Assembly (NCBI RefSeq): GCF_009755225.1
Contig: NZ_WQKZ01000008.1
Location: 62,001-126,000, forward strand
Origin: Hymenobacter ginkgonis
Lineage (GTDB): Bacteria > Bacteroidota > Bacteroidia > Cytophagales > Hymenobacteraceae
Direction of reading: 5' to 3'
DNA length: 64,000 nt
Part shown: piece after piece, positions 24,867 to 34,339 of the stretch
How the letters are laid out: the number at the start of each line of letters is the position of its first letter
Position numbering within the stretch: the stretch's first letter is position 1
Notes under the pieces: model-generated
What the model was told of the DNA's origin: nothing
Seen by the model: the letters and a program-made list of their open reading frames with translations, nothing else
Database searches by the model: none
Position numbers and translations under genes: made by a program

Positions 24867-26471
24867 ATGATAAATTTAAAAGATAAGACTATTTTACTCG
24901 AACAGAGTAAAATTATTTATGAAACATGTATTGATATTATGGCAAACAACTTTTCTGTAAAAGATGCAGAGAAGGCTTTGGCAAGAATAAGTTTTTTAGG
25001 CACATTAGCTTGGTCTATTCATCCTGGCAAATTTTATGACCCTAGACTAGAGAGGTGGGCATTAAATATCGGAAAAAGTATATGGGAAACTGCTTCTAAA
25101 GATGAAAGCACAGAGTTAAGAAAAGTGTCTTCTCGAAAAGTTGTGCACGTTGCAACGGAAACATATGAAGTTGGTGGACACACACGATTTTTACTCAATA
25201 TTATTAAGGAAGACATTAATTCAGCACATTTTATTATTTTAACTTCTCAGTATGAGAAGGATATGCCAAACTGGTTACGTACTGAGGTTTCTAAAAGTGG
25301 GGGAGAAGTTATATCTCTAGCTAATAAAACACGTGTTGAAAAGGTTGCAAGCTTGCAGAGTATTTTAACTAGTTATGCAGATAAAGTATTTTATCATATT
25401 CATCCTAATGATAGCATTCCAATAGCTGCACTAGCCGCAACGCCTAGACCACAAGTGATAACAATTAATCATGCTGACCACGTCTTTTGGCTTGGGTCTG
25501 TTTTGTCAGATATAGTAGCTTGTTATCGGGTATTGTCTTTAGATTCAGTAATGGTTAAACGGGGGGCTCAAAGAGCTATGTTGCTGCCCATTCCATTGAG
25601 CTTTCCACCTTTTGAATGGAAGTCTAAGAATATAGCACGCAAAGAATTAGGTATTAAAGATGATGATTTGCTCATTTTAACAGTAGCAAGTTCAAATAAA
25701 TTTATTCCTTCCGGCCAATATAATTACTACCTTACTATTAAGCAAGTATTAGATAAAAATCCAAACGTATTTGTTAAAGTCATAGGGTTATCAGTGAACG
25801 ATGATTTAAGAAAGCATGGTTTTGAAATAAATGATAGAGTTGAACTTTTAGGTCATATTACTAATCCCAAGTTGTATTATGAGGCAGCAGATATTTACTT
25901 AGATTCAATGCCACTTAGTTCTTATACATCTTTGCTTGAAGCAATGTATTTTGGTTGTTTTCCGGTTTTGCCTTTTTCCCCTGTTGGTGCATTAAATGTA
26001 GAAAATGAACCATCTTTAAAAGGCTTGGTTAAGCATCCAGCCACTGAAGCTCAGCAGATTCAGTTTATGCAAGAAGCAATTGATGATTTGAATTTTAGGA
26101 AAGAAATAGCTACTAAAGGTAACGCATTAATTCAAGATAATTATATTGGAGAAGGGTGGAAAAAATACTTGTTAGAAATATATAAAGAGTCATTTGCTAA
26201 AATTGATTTATTCCCTAAATTAGAGATTACAACAGGCGAATCTGCAATTTTTACTCAGGATGATGAAGATGCGATTTTGTTGGCAAATTCGTCCGGTAGT
26301 TCTATTGATAAGTTGTTTACTTGGCTTAACGTATATTTGGAAATTTATACTATATTTGATTTATTTAAATTGCTTTACCTTTTGCGACGCAATTTGAATG
26401 TAATAAGTTTAACTTTGCCGTTATCACAAGTGATGCGCCTTGTTAAGACTAAACTACTTTCAATTCGTTAG
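24867..26471 (+). CDS. Glycosyltransferase-like protein, GT-B fold
   Basis: The 534-residue product is AT-rich in coding sequence. An N-terminal helical part (1-85) precedes VVHVATETYEVGGHTRFLL, the first Rossmann strand and Gly-rich loop. VITINHADHVFWLG, LTVASSNKFIPSGQYNYY and FVKVIGLS follow. A donor-site-like ADIYLDSMPLSSYTSLLEAMYFG (about 345-367) has a Glu in the place of the GT4 motif. A C-terminal helical, hydrophobic region (about 475-530) could sit on the membrane. It is longer than usual for GT4. The sugar is unknown. Confidence 0.7.
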   Translation: MINLKDKTILLEQSKIIYETCIDIMANNFSVKDAEKALARISFLGTLAWSIHPGKFYDPRLERWALNIGKSIWETASKDESTELRKVSSRKVVHVATETYEVGGHTRFLLNIIKEDINSAHFIILTSQYEKDMPNWLRTEVSKSGGEVISLANKTRVEKVASLQSILTSYADKVFYHIHPNDSIPIAALAATPRPQVITINHADHVFWLGSVLSDIVACYRVLSLDSVMVKRGAQRAMLLPIPLSFPPFEWKSKNIARKELGIKDDDLLILTVASSNKFIPSGQYNYYLTIKQVLDKNPNVFVKVIGLSVNDDLRKHGFEINDRVELLGHITNPKLYYEAADIYLDSMPLSSYTSLLEAMYFGCFPVLPFSPVGALNVENEPSLKGLVKHPATEAQQIQFMQEAIDDLNFRKEIATKGNALIQDNYIGEGWKKYLLEIYKESFAKIDLFPKLEITTGESAIFTQDDEDAILLANSSGSSIDKLFTWLNVYLEIYTIFDLFKLLYLLRRNLNVISLTLPLSQVMRLVKTKLLSIR

Positions 26472-26516
26472 TCTATGGTTTACTAGAACTTAATTGGCTT
26501 ATAAGAACTTAATTAT

Positions 26517-27386
26517 ATGGTATCATTAATCATATGTAGTAGAAGTAAAGGAGACCTAATAAAAGTCAGTGATAGTGTTGCAAACACTATCAATATTGCT
26601 TACGAGATTATATCGGTTGATAATAGTCAAGGCCTTTATGGAATTTGTGAAGCTTATAATATTGGTGCAGCACAAGCGCAGTATGATTTGCTATGCTTCA
26701 TGCATGAGGATATCAGGTTTCATACTGCCGGCTGGGGCAAAGTAGTTGTTGATATTTTAAGCGATTCTACTATTGGCGTTTTAGGTATCACCGGTGGTCA
26801 ATACCAAGTAGCAGCACCAGCTGCCTGGTGGGGCTGCGGCCTCGATTTATGCCGAGAAAACGTACTTAATGTTTTTCCCGATGGCCACACCGAGATGGAC
26901 TTACACAATCCCGAAGGCCAGCGCCTAACCGATGTAGCAGTAGTAGATGGCTTATGGATGTGCTCACGCAAAGAAGTGTGGCAGCAGTATCCATTTGATG
27001 CGCAGACGTTCTCAGAATTTCATTTTTACGATGTTGACTATTGTACTGAGCTATTCAAGCATGGCTTGCGTGTATGCGTAACATTTGATTTATTAATTGA
27101 GCATCACTCGCGAGGTTCAGTAAATACGTCGTGGTTGCATAATGCTTTAAAATACCAAGAAAAACGTAAAGGCCAATTACCTTTTGGAGTGGTAAGTCTT
27201 ACCCCGTCCCAGCAAACTACGATAGAGTTGCGAGCTCTGCAGGAGTTCACGGGCCGTATAATACGAGCAAATTTTTCGGCACGGGTAATCATTACTTATC
27301 TGAGCCGTTGCTTACTAGTAAGTCCATTCAACCGTGATACCCTTTGGTTGGTGAAGCTATGGCTCCAACGGAGCAGCTATGATTAG
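26517..27386 (+). CDS. Glycosyltransferase family 2-like
   Basis: The 289-residue product begins with a GT-A strand (MVSLIICSRSKGDLIKVSD) and has EIISVDNSQGLYGICEAYN. The metal-binding DxD region is represented by CFMHEDIRF (about 60-68). A later acceptor part has VDGLWMCSRKEVW and FHFYDVDYCTELFKHGLRV. It lacks transmembrane helices. The first 250 bases are AT-rich and the rest closer to genome style, so the gene may be a mosaic. Probably a glycan-assembly transferase of unknown specificity. Confidence 0.75.
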   Translation: MVSLIICSRSKGDLIKVSDSVANTINIAYEIISVDNSQGLYGICEAYNIGAAQAQYDLLCFMHEDIRFHTAGWGKVVVDILSDSTIGVLGITGGQYQVAAPAAWWGCGLDLCRENVLNVFPDGHTEMDLHNPEGQRLTDVAVVDGLWMCSRKEVWQQYPFDAQTFSEFHFYDVDYCTELFKHGLRVCVTFDLLIEHHSRGSVNTSWLHNALKYQEKRKGQLPFGVVSLTPSQQTTIELRALQEFTGRIIRANFSARVIITYLSRCLLVSPFNRDTLWLVKLWLQRSSYD

Positions 27387-27406
27387 CTGACGTAAACCTT
27401 CCTGCT

Positions 27407-28543
27407 ATGAAGATTGCTTTTATTTCCCTTATGAATGATGCCCCTTGGGGTGGGAGCGAAGTGCTGTGGTCGAAAACAGCTGCTCTTGCATTGTCCGAAG
27501 GTCATCAGGTGTTGATAACGGCATATGAGCATTCTGTTCCAGCACCACAATTACTAGATTTAGTAGCTGCGGGTGCGCAACTTTTCTACCGAACTTCTTA
27601 TAGGCCTGAACTGTACGTGCGTGTTCTGCGCCGGGTACAAAGTGTAGTACGTCCACGGTCAGCCGAGCTAGTTAAGCTTCAAGAATTCAAGCCAGATTTA
27701 ATTTTTGTGAATCAAGGAGGATTTAACGATATAATCTATAAAACAGATATTTTGAATTGGCTAACTTCTAATATTATTCCTTATGTCATCATCTGCCATC
27801 TATACAACGACCCTATTAAATTAACTCAAACGGTACGGCAAGCTACCCTCAATGCTTATCAGCATGCTCAGCGCGTTTTTACTATCTCTAAAACACAAAC
27901 TGCTGTACTCGAACGCCAATTGGCAACATCACTATCTAATAGCCAAATAGTTCAAAACCCCTTAAATTTGCCGGTGCAAATGCCTATGCCCTTTCCAGTG
28001 GAGGCAGTGCCACAATTAGCTGTAGTTGCTAGTTTGGATGTTGACCGCAAGGGGCACGATGTGCTCTTGCAAGTACTTAGTGGGCCTACTTGGTTAGCAC
28101 GAGATTGGCAGTTGAATATTTATGGTAAAGGCCCTGATCAAACATATTTAGCGCAATTAGTCAGTTATTATAAGCTTGACACTAAAGTTGCTTTTCATGG
28201 TCATTTAGCAGATAGTGCTGATATTTGGAGAACCAACCATATACTTATCATCCCTTCGCGAATTGAGTCGGGCCCAATGGTTCTGGTAGAAGCCATGCTA
28301 AGTGGCAGGCCGGTGGTAAGTACCGATGTAGGATTGGTGAAGGAGTGGTTGGAGGACAATGCTACCGGCTTTATTGCAGAAGCCTCTTTACCTGATTCGC
28401 TTAATCAGGCACTAGAGCAATGTTGGACGCAGAAAGATAAATGGCCTCAAATGGGCACATTAGCTTTTGAGCGCGCTTCTAAGCAAATACAGGCAAATCC
28501 TGCCCGTGAAATGTTGACTATGCTTACCTCTATAGTAGGCTAG
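27407..28543 (+). CDS. Glycosyltransferase family 4
   Basis: The 378-residue product begins MKIAFISLMNDAPWGGSEVLW, the usual acceptor-domain strand and Gly-Gly-Ser loop. The donor domain has VVASLDVDRKGHDVLLQVL, LNIYGKGPD, HGHLADSADIWR and ILIIPSRIESGPMVLVEAMLSGRPVVSTDVG, with the EX7E glutamates (about 285 and 293). It starts 20 bases after the GT2 gene and ends 91 bases before the first ABC transporter. Specificity is unknown. Confidence 0.88.
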   Translation: MKIAFISLMNDAPWGGSEVLWSKTAALALSEGHQVLITAYEHSVPAPQLLDLVAAGAQLFYRTSYRPELYVRVLRRVQSVVRPRSAELVKLQEFKPDLIFVNQGGFNDIIYKTDILNWLTSNIIPYVIICHLYNDPIKLTQTVRQATLNAYQHAQRVFTISKTQTAVLERQLATSLSNSQIVQNPLNLPVQMPMPFPVEAVPQLAVVASLDVDRKGHDVLLQVLSGPTWLARDWQLNIYGKGPDQTYLAQLVSYYKLDTKVAFHGHLADSADIWRTNHILIIPSRIESGPMVLVEAMLSGRPVVSTDVGLVKEWLEDNATGFIAEASLPDSLNQALEQCWTQKDKWPQMGTLAFERASKQIQANPAREMLTMLTSIVG

Positions 28544-28634
28544 GAAATAGAGATGGATTTATATTTCTGCATTAGCCTTAACATAGGCGCGAAATAATAA
28601 TTTCTTATCTCCATAAATGAAAATTTGACTAATT

Positions 28635-30419
28635 ATGAAGGATAATGTAAGTAGAGAAGGCGCGCTCGCTCGCTCAATTCGAGTAACCCGCTTGCTCTTA
28701 ACTCCTGCTCAGAAGCGTAAGGCAATAATGGTAATGCTATTGTCAATTGTTTCCTCTGTTCTGGAAGTATTTGGTCTAGCTACGTTAGTGCCTATCGTAG
28801 TAGTGTGTGCCGAGCCAGGTGGAGTTTTCAAAAATAAGTATTTTCGCACTATTTATGATGCCTTTCATTTCCAATCAGAGCAAAGCTTTCTGATTACAAT
28901 ATTGTTGGGAGTAATTGCTTTTTTTATTCTTAAAACTGTTTTTACTTCCTGGGTTAATTATGTGCAGGCACAATTTACCGGGCAAACGGGCTATGATGTC
29001 ATCAAAAGCCAGCTTACTAAATTTTCGGGTCTCACCTTTTGGAATTTCAACGAATTAGGGTCGGGCAAGCTTATTAATAGCTCCCTCAACGTACCCAATA
29101 GCTTTCTCTACAACCTGTTGCGGCCAATGGTAGCAATGGCTTCCGAAAGTGTTATTGCTTTTAGTATTGTGGTGGGCTTGGTAGTCTACAATCCGATTCT
29201 AATACTTCTTTTGGTGGTAGTGCTAGTACCACCTATGGCGTTAACCTACCGGGTAGTTCGGAGCCGGGTACAAGGAGTTCAGAGTCGCATCAACGATTTA
29301 TGGCCTATCTCCATTGGCTTCGTAAATGACTTATTTACAGGCTTTGTTGAGTTAAAGCTTGCTCGCCGCCAGCAAAAGTTTGTAGGCGGAGTACTACGTG
29401 CGCAGGGAGAAGTTTATGAGCTTGATGCTAAAAACTTTGTGTACTCGATGTTTCCTCAAAAAGTGATTGAGTTGGCTGCAGTAGCGGGGGTAGTAATTAT
29501 TATGCTCTACTCCATCGTGACGCATAAAGGCTCTTCCGGCTTAGTAGCGTTGGTGGGCTTATTTGCGGCGGCCGCTTATCGCCTGATGCCTTCGCTCAAT
29601 CGGATTCTTACCTCTATGGTAACGATAAAGGGTAACCAGCATCTTTTGGATGAAATTGAAAGCCACCAGGGTGATGATTCGCAGGAGCAGGTACACCCGG
29701 TGCAAGAGCCGCTCAAGTTTGAGCGAGACTTGGTACTTGATAACCTCACGTTTAGTTTCCCGAATGAATCATACCGAGCGTTAAACGGTATTGATATCAC
29801 AATCAAGAAGAAGGAAAAGATAGGGTTTATTGGTAGTTCGGGGTCTGGCAAGACTACCCTGATGAATGTGCTACTGCGCTTTTATACTGAACAGCAAGGC
29901 AAAGTATTGGTAGATGGCGTGCCGCTGGGGCCACAAAATATCGATGCCTGGCACCAACTGATAGGCTACGTAAAGCAGGATACTTTCCTGATGCAAGCGT
30001 CCATCCGGGATAACATTACACTAGGTGAAGATAACCCGAATGAGCAGCGCCTGTTATATGCTATCGAACAAGCTTCCTTGAAAACCTTTGTAGATTCTCT
30101 ACCAGAAGGAATGCATACCTTTATTGGTGAGCGAGGCTCTAAGCTATCGGGTGGGCAGCGGCAGCGTATTGGCATTGCACGCGCTTTGTATAAGCAAACG
30201 CAGGTGCTTATTCTGGATGAGGCTACCAGCGCGCTCGACAACGAAACAGAGCGGGAGGTGAATGAGGCAATTAATAATCTAAGTCAAATAGATTTAACTA
30301 TTTTGATAGTAGCCCACCGACTTACAACCCTGCGGGAGTGCGACCGGGTATATGAGTTGAGCAGTGGCCAATTAGTAGCGGAGCATCAATACGAAGACTT
30401 ATTGAATCGTATAAAATGA
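28635..30419 (+). CDS. ABC transporter, fused permease-ATPase (lipid-linked glycan flippase type)
   Basis: The 594-residue half-transporter resembles PglK/MsbA-type exporters. The membrane domain (about 25-330) has six helices. The ATPase domain has Walker A IGSSGSGKTTLM (about 399-410), Q-loop YVKQDTFLM, signature LSGGQRQR (about 505-512), Walker B VLILDEATSALD and the H-loop AHRLTTLRE. It probably flips a lipid-linked oligosaccharide across the inner membrane as a homodimer, or as a heterodimer with its paralogue at 32199. The latter has the same length and order of motifs. The substrate is inferred from position among glycosyltransferases. Confidence 0.88.
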   Translation: MKDNVSREGALARSIRVTRLLLTPAQKRKAIMVMLLSIVSSVLEVFGLATLVPIVVVCAEPGGVFKNKYFRTIYDAFHFQSEQSFLITILLGVIAFFILKTVFTSWVNYVQAQFTGQTGYDVIKSQLTKFSGLTFWNFNELGSGKLINSSLNVPNSFLYNLLRPMVAMASESVIAFSIVVGLVVYNPILILLLVVVLVPPMALTYRVVRSRVQGVQSRINDLWPISIGFVNDLFTGFVELKLARRQQKFVGGVLRAQGEVYELDAKNFVYSMFPQKVIELAAVAGVVIIMLYSIVTHKGSSGLVALVGLFAAAAYRLMPSLNRILTSMVTIKGNQHLLDEIESHQGDDSQEQVHPVQEPLKFERDLVLDNLTFSFPNESYRALNGIDITIKKKEKIGFIGSSGSGKTTLMNVLLRFYTEQQGKVLVDGVPLGPQNIDAWHQLIGYVKQDTFLMQASIRDNITLGEDNPNEQRLLYAIEQASLKTFVDSLPEGMHTFIGERGSKLSGGQRQRIGIARALYKQTQVLILDEATSALDNETEREVNEAINNLSQIDLTILIVAHRLTTLRECDRVYELSSGQLVAEHQYEDLLNRIK

Positions 30420-30498
30420 AGTGCACTCAAGTAGGCACCTATTTCAAATAAGCTGCACGGATGTGCTAGTTGCCAACTATTACCGACCTTTGCACGCA

Positions 30499-31728
30499 AT
30501 GAATATTCTAGTTGCTATTGAAGACTTACGAACAGGCGGTGCGCAGATATTTGGAATGCGCCTGGCCCAAGCGCTTCACGACCAAGGGCATAAGGTATAT
30601 CTGTATAGTCATTATTCAAGTTACATTAACTATCCTTTAGTACAGCAGATAGCCCCCGACGTAGCTGTAATTGCTTTCACGCCAGCCCTGCCTGGTCTTG
30701 ATTGGTTGACGCGGAAGGCGCAAGGGCTTTTTCGAAGATTTGGACGGCCTTTTCCAGTACGCGAGGCATTGGTAGAGCGCCATCTACGCCAAACGTTAGA
30801 GCAATTAAAAATCGATGTACTGAATTCGCACATGATTAAATCTGATTATGTAGCGGCGGCAGCAGCTACTAAATCTCACCCAGCGGTGCCCTTAGTAATT
30901 TCTATGCACGGCTGCTACGAAGACTTTTTGTATAAAGAATCAGAGCCTGAAGTTATTCTGCATTCTAAACAGGCTCTGCAACAAGCTTCCGGCGTAGTCT
31001 ATTTGACTGAGAAAAACCTGGAAATATTCTCGGTGCCGGGCGTGCGACCCTTATCCAACCTGCCCCATGTGCAGATATACAACGGATTTGCAGGTAAGTT
31101 TTCAGCTCCTGACCAACTCCCTACCCGTGCGCAACTGGACATTGAAGAGCACGACATAGTCTTTGGGATGGTAGCGCGAGGTATTCCAGAAAAAGGCTGG
31201 CACTACGCTGTGCAGTCTTTCAACGAAGTAAGCCAGCACTTTCCGCAGGCACATCTGATACTAGTAGGCGATAGCGCTTATTTAGATGAGCTACGTGAGT
31301 CGACGAGTAACTCTAAAGTGCATTTTGTGGGATTTGTACCTAACCCTATCGATTGGGTTCGGCTATTTGATGTTGGTTTACTGCCCAGCTATTTCGCTTC
31401 TGAAAGCTTGCCAAATTCCATAGCCGAATACCTGTTCTGCAGCGTGCCCGTGATAGCAACACATATTGGTGAGGTACCCAAGATGCTAGCAGTACCAACC
31501 GGCGGCATTGCCGGAGTATTGCTCGACCAGAATGGTAACGGTCTTACTGAGCCTGCCGCCCTCACCGCTGCTATTCAAGAGTACCTGACTAACCAGCCTT
31601 TACTAGCTGCCCACCGGGCACTAGCTGCTCAATGCTTCGAGAAATTTCGGATGGCGCATTGCGTAGCAGCCTACGAAGAGTTTTTTGACAAAGCTCAGTA
31701 CTCCGGTAAAGCTATCGCAACTGCATAA
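30499..31728 (+). CDS. Glycosyltransferase family 4
   Basis: The start at 30499 gives MNILVAIEDLRTGGAQIFG, the typical GT4 opening with its Gly-Gly-Ala loop; the frame is open for 26 codons further upstream. The 409-residue product has VVYLTEKNLEIFSVPG, FGMVARGIPEKGWHYAVQSF (donor-binding Arg and Lys), LILVGDSAYLDEL, HFVGFVPNPIDWV and LLPSYFASESLPNSIAEYLF, where a Glu pair stands at the family position. No membrane segments. It lies 79 bases after the ABC transporter, likely in the same unit. Confidence 0.87.
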   Translation: MNILVAIEDLRTGGAQIFGMRLAQALHDQGHKVYLYSHYSSYINYPLVQQIAPDVAVIAFTPALPGLDWLTRKAQGLFRRFGRPFPVREALVERHLRQTLEQLKIDVLNSHMIKSDYVAAAAATKSHPAVPLVISMHGCYEDFLYKESEPEVILHSKQALQQASGVVYLTEKNLEIFSVPGVRPLSNLPHVQIYNGFAGKFSAPDQLPTRAQLDIEEHDIVFGMVARGIPEKGWHYAVQSFNEVSQHFPQAHLILVGDSAYLDELRESTSNSKVHFVGFVPNPIDWVRLFDVGLLPSYFASESLPNSIAEYLFCSVPVIATHIGEVPKMLAVPTGGIAGVLLDQNGNGLTEPAALTAAIQEYLTNQPLLAAHRALAAQCFEKFRMAHCVAAYEEFFDKAQYSGKAIATA

Positions 31729-32198
31729 TGCTTAGTATTGCCGAAGGCGCAACAATGGTATACCGCCAGTATTCGTGGGCAATACCATTTTTCTTGGCAG
31801 CCCGTATGCCAAGACATAAATTCTAAATGCCTTTGATAGACCATGTTGACTCTGCTAGAAGGTTTGGACAACCAGGCGAGTACATAGCTCAGATGTGAGT
31901 GAGGAGATAGTAAGGTCAGATAAAACCTATTGCCGCGTAAGCAAGAGGTTATCAAGCTAATGATAAATCTCCTAGTGAACCTATGCGGCTATCCCTTGCA
32001 GAACAGAAGATAGGTGCTTGGTAGTAAATAAATGGTTATGAAAGTGCGCTGTAAATCAGTGCGATAATCATGAATACATTGGTTTGTAGCTAGTGCCTAA
32101 AGTAGGATGGAGCTTCCCTGCCTGTGTCTTTTCCTCTTCACCTCATCCATATTTATGCGTAACTTTGTAGCTTAATTCCTGATAGGCTACTGTAAATT
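31729..32198 (+). other. Non-coding gap between two glycan modules
   Basis: There are 470 bases without a supported gene. A hairpin at 31754-31761 with 31782-31789 followed by T4-5 is a probable weak terminator of the preceding unit. A promoter-like box lies at 32160. Nothing else was recognised, and no remnant of a transposase. Confidence 0.5.
32160..32167 (+). promoter_or_regulatory. Promoter -7 box for the second ABC transporter
   Basis: TAACTTTG is an exact match to TAnnTTTG and lies 31 bases before the ATG at 32199. Together with the long gap and hairpin upstream, it suggests a new transcription unit starts here. Confidence 0.55.
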
Positions 32199-33983
32199 AT
32201 GATAAATGGTATTATTTCTTATTCGCTTCGTAGTGTCTCTTATTACTTAACTGTAAAACAGAAACGCCAAGCGGTAGTGCAGTTTATTTTATTGCTTATC
32301 TCATCAGTGCTTGATGTCTTTGGACTGGCTTCGCTGGTTCCGGTATTATTAGTAGCGGCCGAGCCGGGCGGAGTGCACAGTAGCCGCTTTTTCTACCCAA
32401 TTTATCAAGCATTAGGTTTTAGCTCTGAACGAAGCTTTTTAGTAGCACTGATTGTAGTGCTGCTAATCTTTTTTCTGCTCAAGAATATATTCAGCACTTG
32501 GGTTAACTTTCTGCAAGCGCGTTTTACCGCCGCAGTGGGCTTGGATATAGTCCGTCGTCAGCTGCGCAAATACTTGCATCTGCCTTTTTGGAATTTTACT
32601 GACCTCGGCTCGTCCAGTCTGATTAATAGTACGCTGCAAGTTCCTAACAGCTACGTCAACGCTATAATAAGGCCGCTATTTGTCTTCTTCTCAGAGCTAA
32701 CGGTTATTGCTGTCATTACCATTGCCATCTTGGTGTACAAGCCAGTACTGATAGCGGTACTGGCTTTTGTACTGGTACCTACTACTTTGCTGACGTACCG
32801 CGCTTTGCGGGCAAGGTCGCAAGCTATTGGCAATCAGTTGAATGTGTTGAGACCTGCGGCGTTAGGTATAGTTAGTGACTTGTTTTCGGGCTTTGTCGAA
32901 TTGAAGCTGGCTGGCCGGCAGCAGCGTTTTGCCGACCGGCTACTTAGAAACCAAAGTGATGTACAGGATTTAGATGCAGAGGTTTATTTGCATTCAATGC
33001 TGCCCGTGCGCATTATTGAAATGGTCGCCATTATTGGAGTGTTAACCATCTTCCTGTATTCACTTTACGGTTCAACTGGCAATGGAGGTTTAATTGCGTT
33101 GGTGGGCATGTTTGCTGCTGCTGCTTATCGCCTCATGCCCTCAGTAAATCGCCTACTCACTTCCATGATGCACCTAAAGCAACATCAGTATACGATTGAG
33201 AACCTAGAGCTATTTAGGGCACCCGAATATGATGAAATGCCACCGGCACAGCAATTACCACTAAGTTTTCGGCATGAGTTAACGCTGGATAACATCTCTT
33301 TCCGCTTCCCTAGTCAGGCCCCCGAAGAAGCTCCTGCTTTGCAAAACATAAGTTTGCGGATTCGCAAAGGTGATAAAATCGGTTTTATTGGCACTTCAGG
33401 TTCTGGTAAGACTACTCTCATGAATATACTGCTGCGGTTCTATCGGGAACAGCAAGGCCAGGTGCTGGTGGATGGCGAGCCTCTTACTCCACAGCACATA
33501 CAGGCCTGGTACGAATTAGTAGGCTACGTGAAGCAAGATACCTTCTTAATGGAGGCCTCAATTAAGGATAATATTACGTTAGGAGCGCCATCAGAAGAAA
33601 TCAATTCCGAACGCTTGCATTATGCTATCGCACAAGCCTCGCTTACAGATTTTGTAGCTACGCTTCCCGATGGTTTAGATACCTTTATTGGCGAGCGCGG
33701 CTCTAAGCTATCTGGGGGACAGCGGCAGCGTATTGGCATTGCGCGCGCTATGTATAAAAAAGCACAGGTTTTGATTCTGGACGAAGCTACTAGTGCGCTT
33801 GATAATGAAACGGAACGAGAAGTTAATGAAGCTATAAACGCACTTGCTCAAACAGACATAACCATTCTCATCATTGCGCACCGTATTACTACCCTGCGTG
33901 AATGTGACCAGATTTATGAATTGAAGCAAGGTAGGGTTATTGCTGAACATCAGTACCAGGAGCTAGTGCAGGGGATTGTTTAG
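32199..33983 (+). CDS. ABC transporter, fused permease-ATPase, paralogue of the 28635 gene
   Basis: It has 594 residues, the same length as the copy at 28635, with clear similarity along the whole chain (for example the shared TTLMN, LLRFY, EQQGQVLVDG and GYVKQDTFLM). The membrane domain spans about 20-325. The ATPase part has IGTSGSGKTTLM (about 396-407), LSGGQRQR (about 504-511), VLILDEATSALD and AHRITTLRE. All ATP-site motifs are intact in both copies. It is a probable flippase for lipid-linked saccharides; the two may pair or serve different glycans. Confidence 0.88.
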   Translation: MINGIISYSLRSVSYYLTVKQKRQAVVQFILLLISSVLDVFGLASLVPVLLVAAEPGGVHSSRFFYPIYQALGFSSERSFLVALIVVLLIFFLLKNIFSTWVNFLQARFTAAVGLDIVRRQLRKYLHLPFWNFTDLGSSSLINSTLQVPNSYVNAIIRPLFVFFSELTVIAVITIAILVYKPVLIAVLAFVLVPTTLLTYRALRARSQAIGNQLNVLRPAALGIVSDLFSGFVELKLAGRQQRFADRLLRNQSDVQDLDAEVYLHSMLPVRIIEMVAIIGVLTIFLYSLYGSTGNGGLIALVGMFAAAAYRLMPSVNRLLTSMMHLKQHQYTIENLELFRAPEYDEMPPAQQLPLSFRHELTLDNISFRFPSQAPEEAPALQNISLRIRKGDKIGFIGTSGSGKTTLMNILLRFYREQQGQVLVDGEPLTPQHIQAWYELVGYVKQDTFLMEASIKDNITLGAPSEEINSERLHYAIAQASLTDFVATLPDGLDTFIGERGSKLSGGQRQRIGIARAMYKKAQVLILDEATSALDNETEREVNEAINALAQTDITILIIAHRITTLRECDQIYELKQGRVIAEHQYQELVQGIV

Positions 33984-34168
33984 GCGCTAATAAGCAGCTT
34001 GTTAAGTGTAACTCTAGTGGCTTATTTGTAAAGCGGTTTTAGCAATACAATAACTTGCAAAGAGCACTGTTTTAAAATACTACTAAGGTCTTGATGTAAT
34101 TGTAGACTGACGATAGAAAGTTGTCTAATCAATTATATCCTGTCAGGCTGCCTTAGTGATTAATTATT

Positions 34169-34339
34169 ATATATGGCATCCTTGGTTTTTATTGGCCATG
34201 AAGCTTCCCTCACCGGGGCCCCCTACACACAACTATACTTGCTGCAATGGCTGCGTACGCATACGCCGCACGCAGTTGAGCTGATATTGCTGCGGGGTGG
34301 CCCCTTACTACCAGAATTTGAAAAGGTCGCTACGGTGCA
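34169..34339. repeat. 5' direct repeat, copy 1 of the mosaic GT pair
   Basis: About 171 bases covering the start codon and first 55 codons are almost identical to 35422-35592. The few differences cluster near 34226-34236. The identity stops sharply inside the gene after GGTGCA. Confidence 0.9.
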
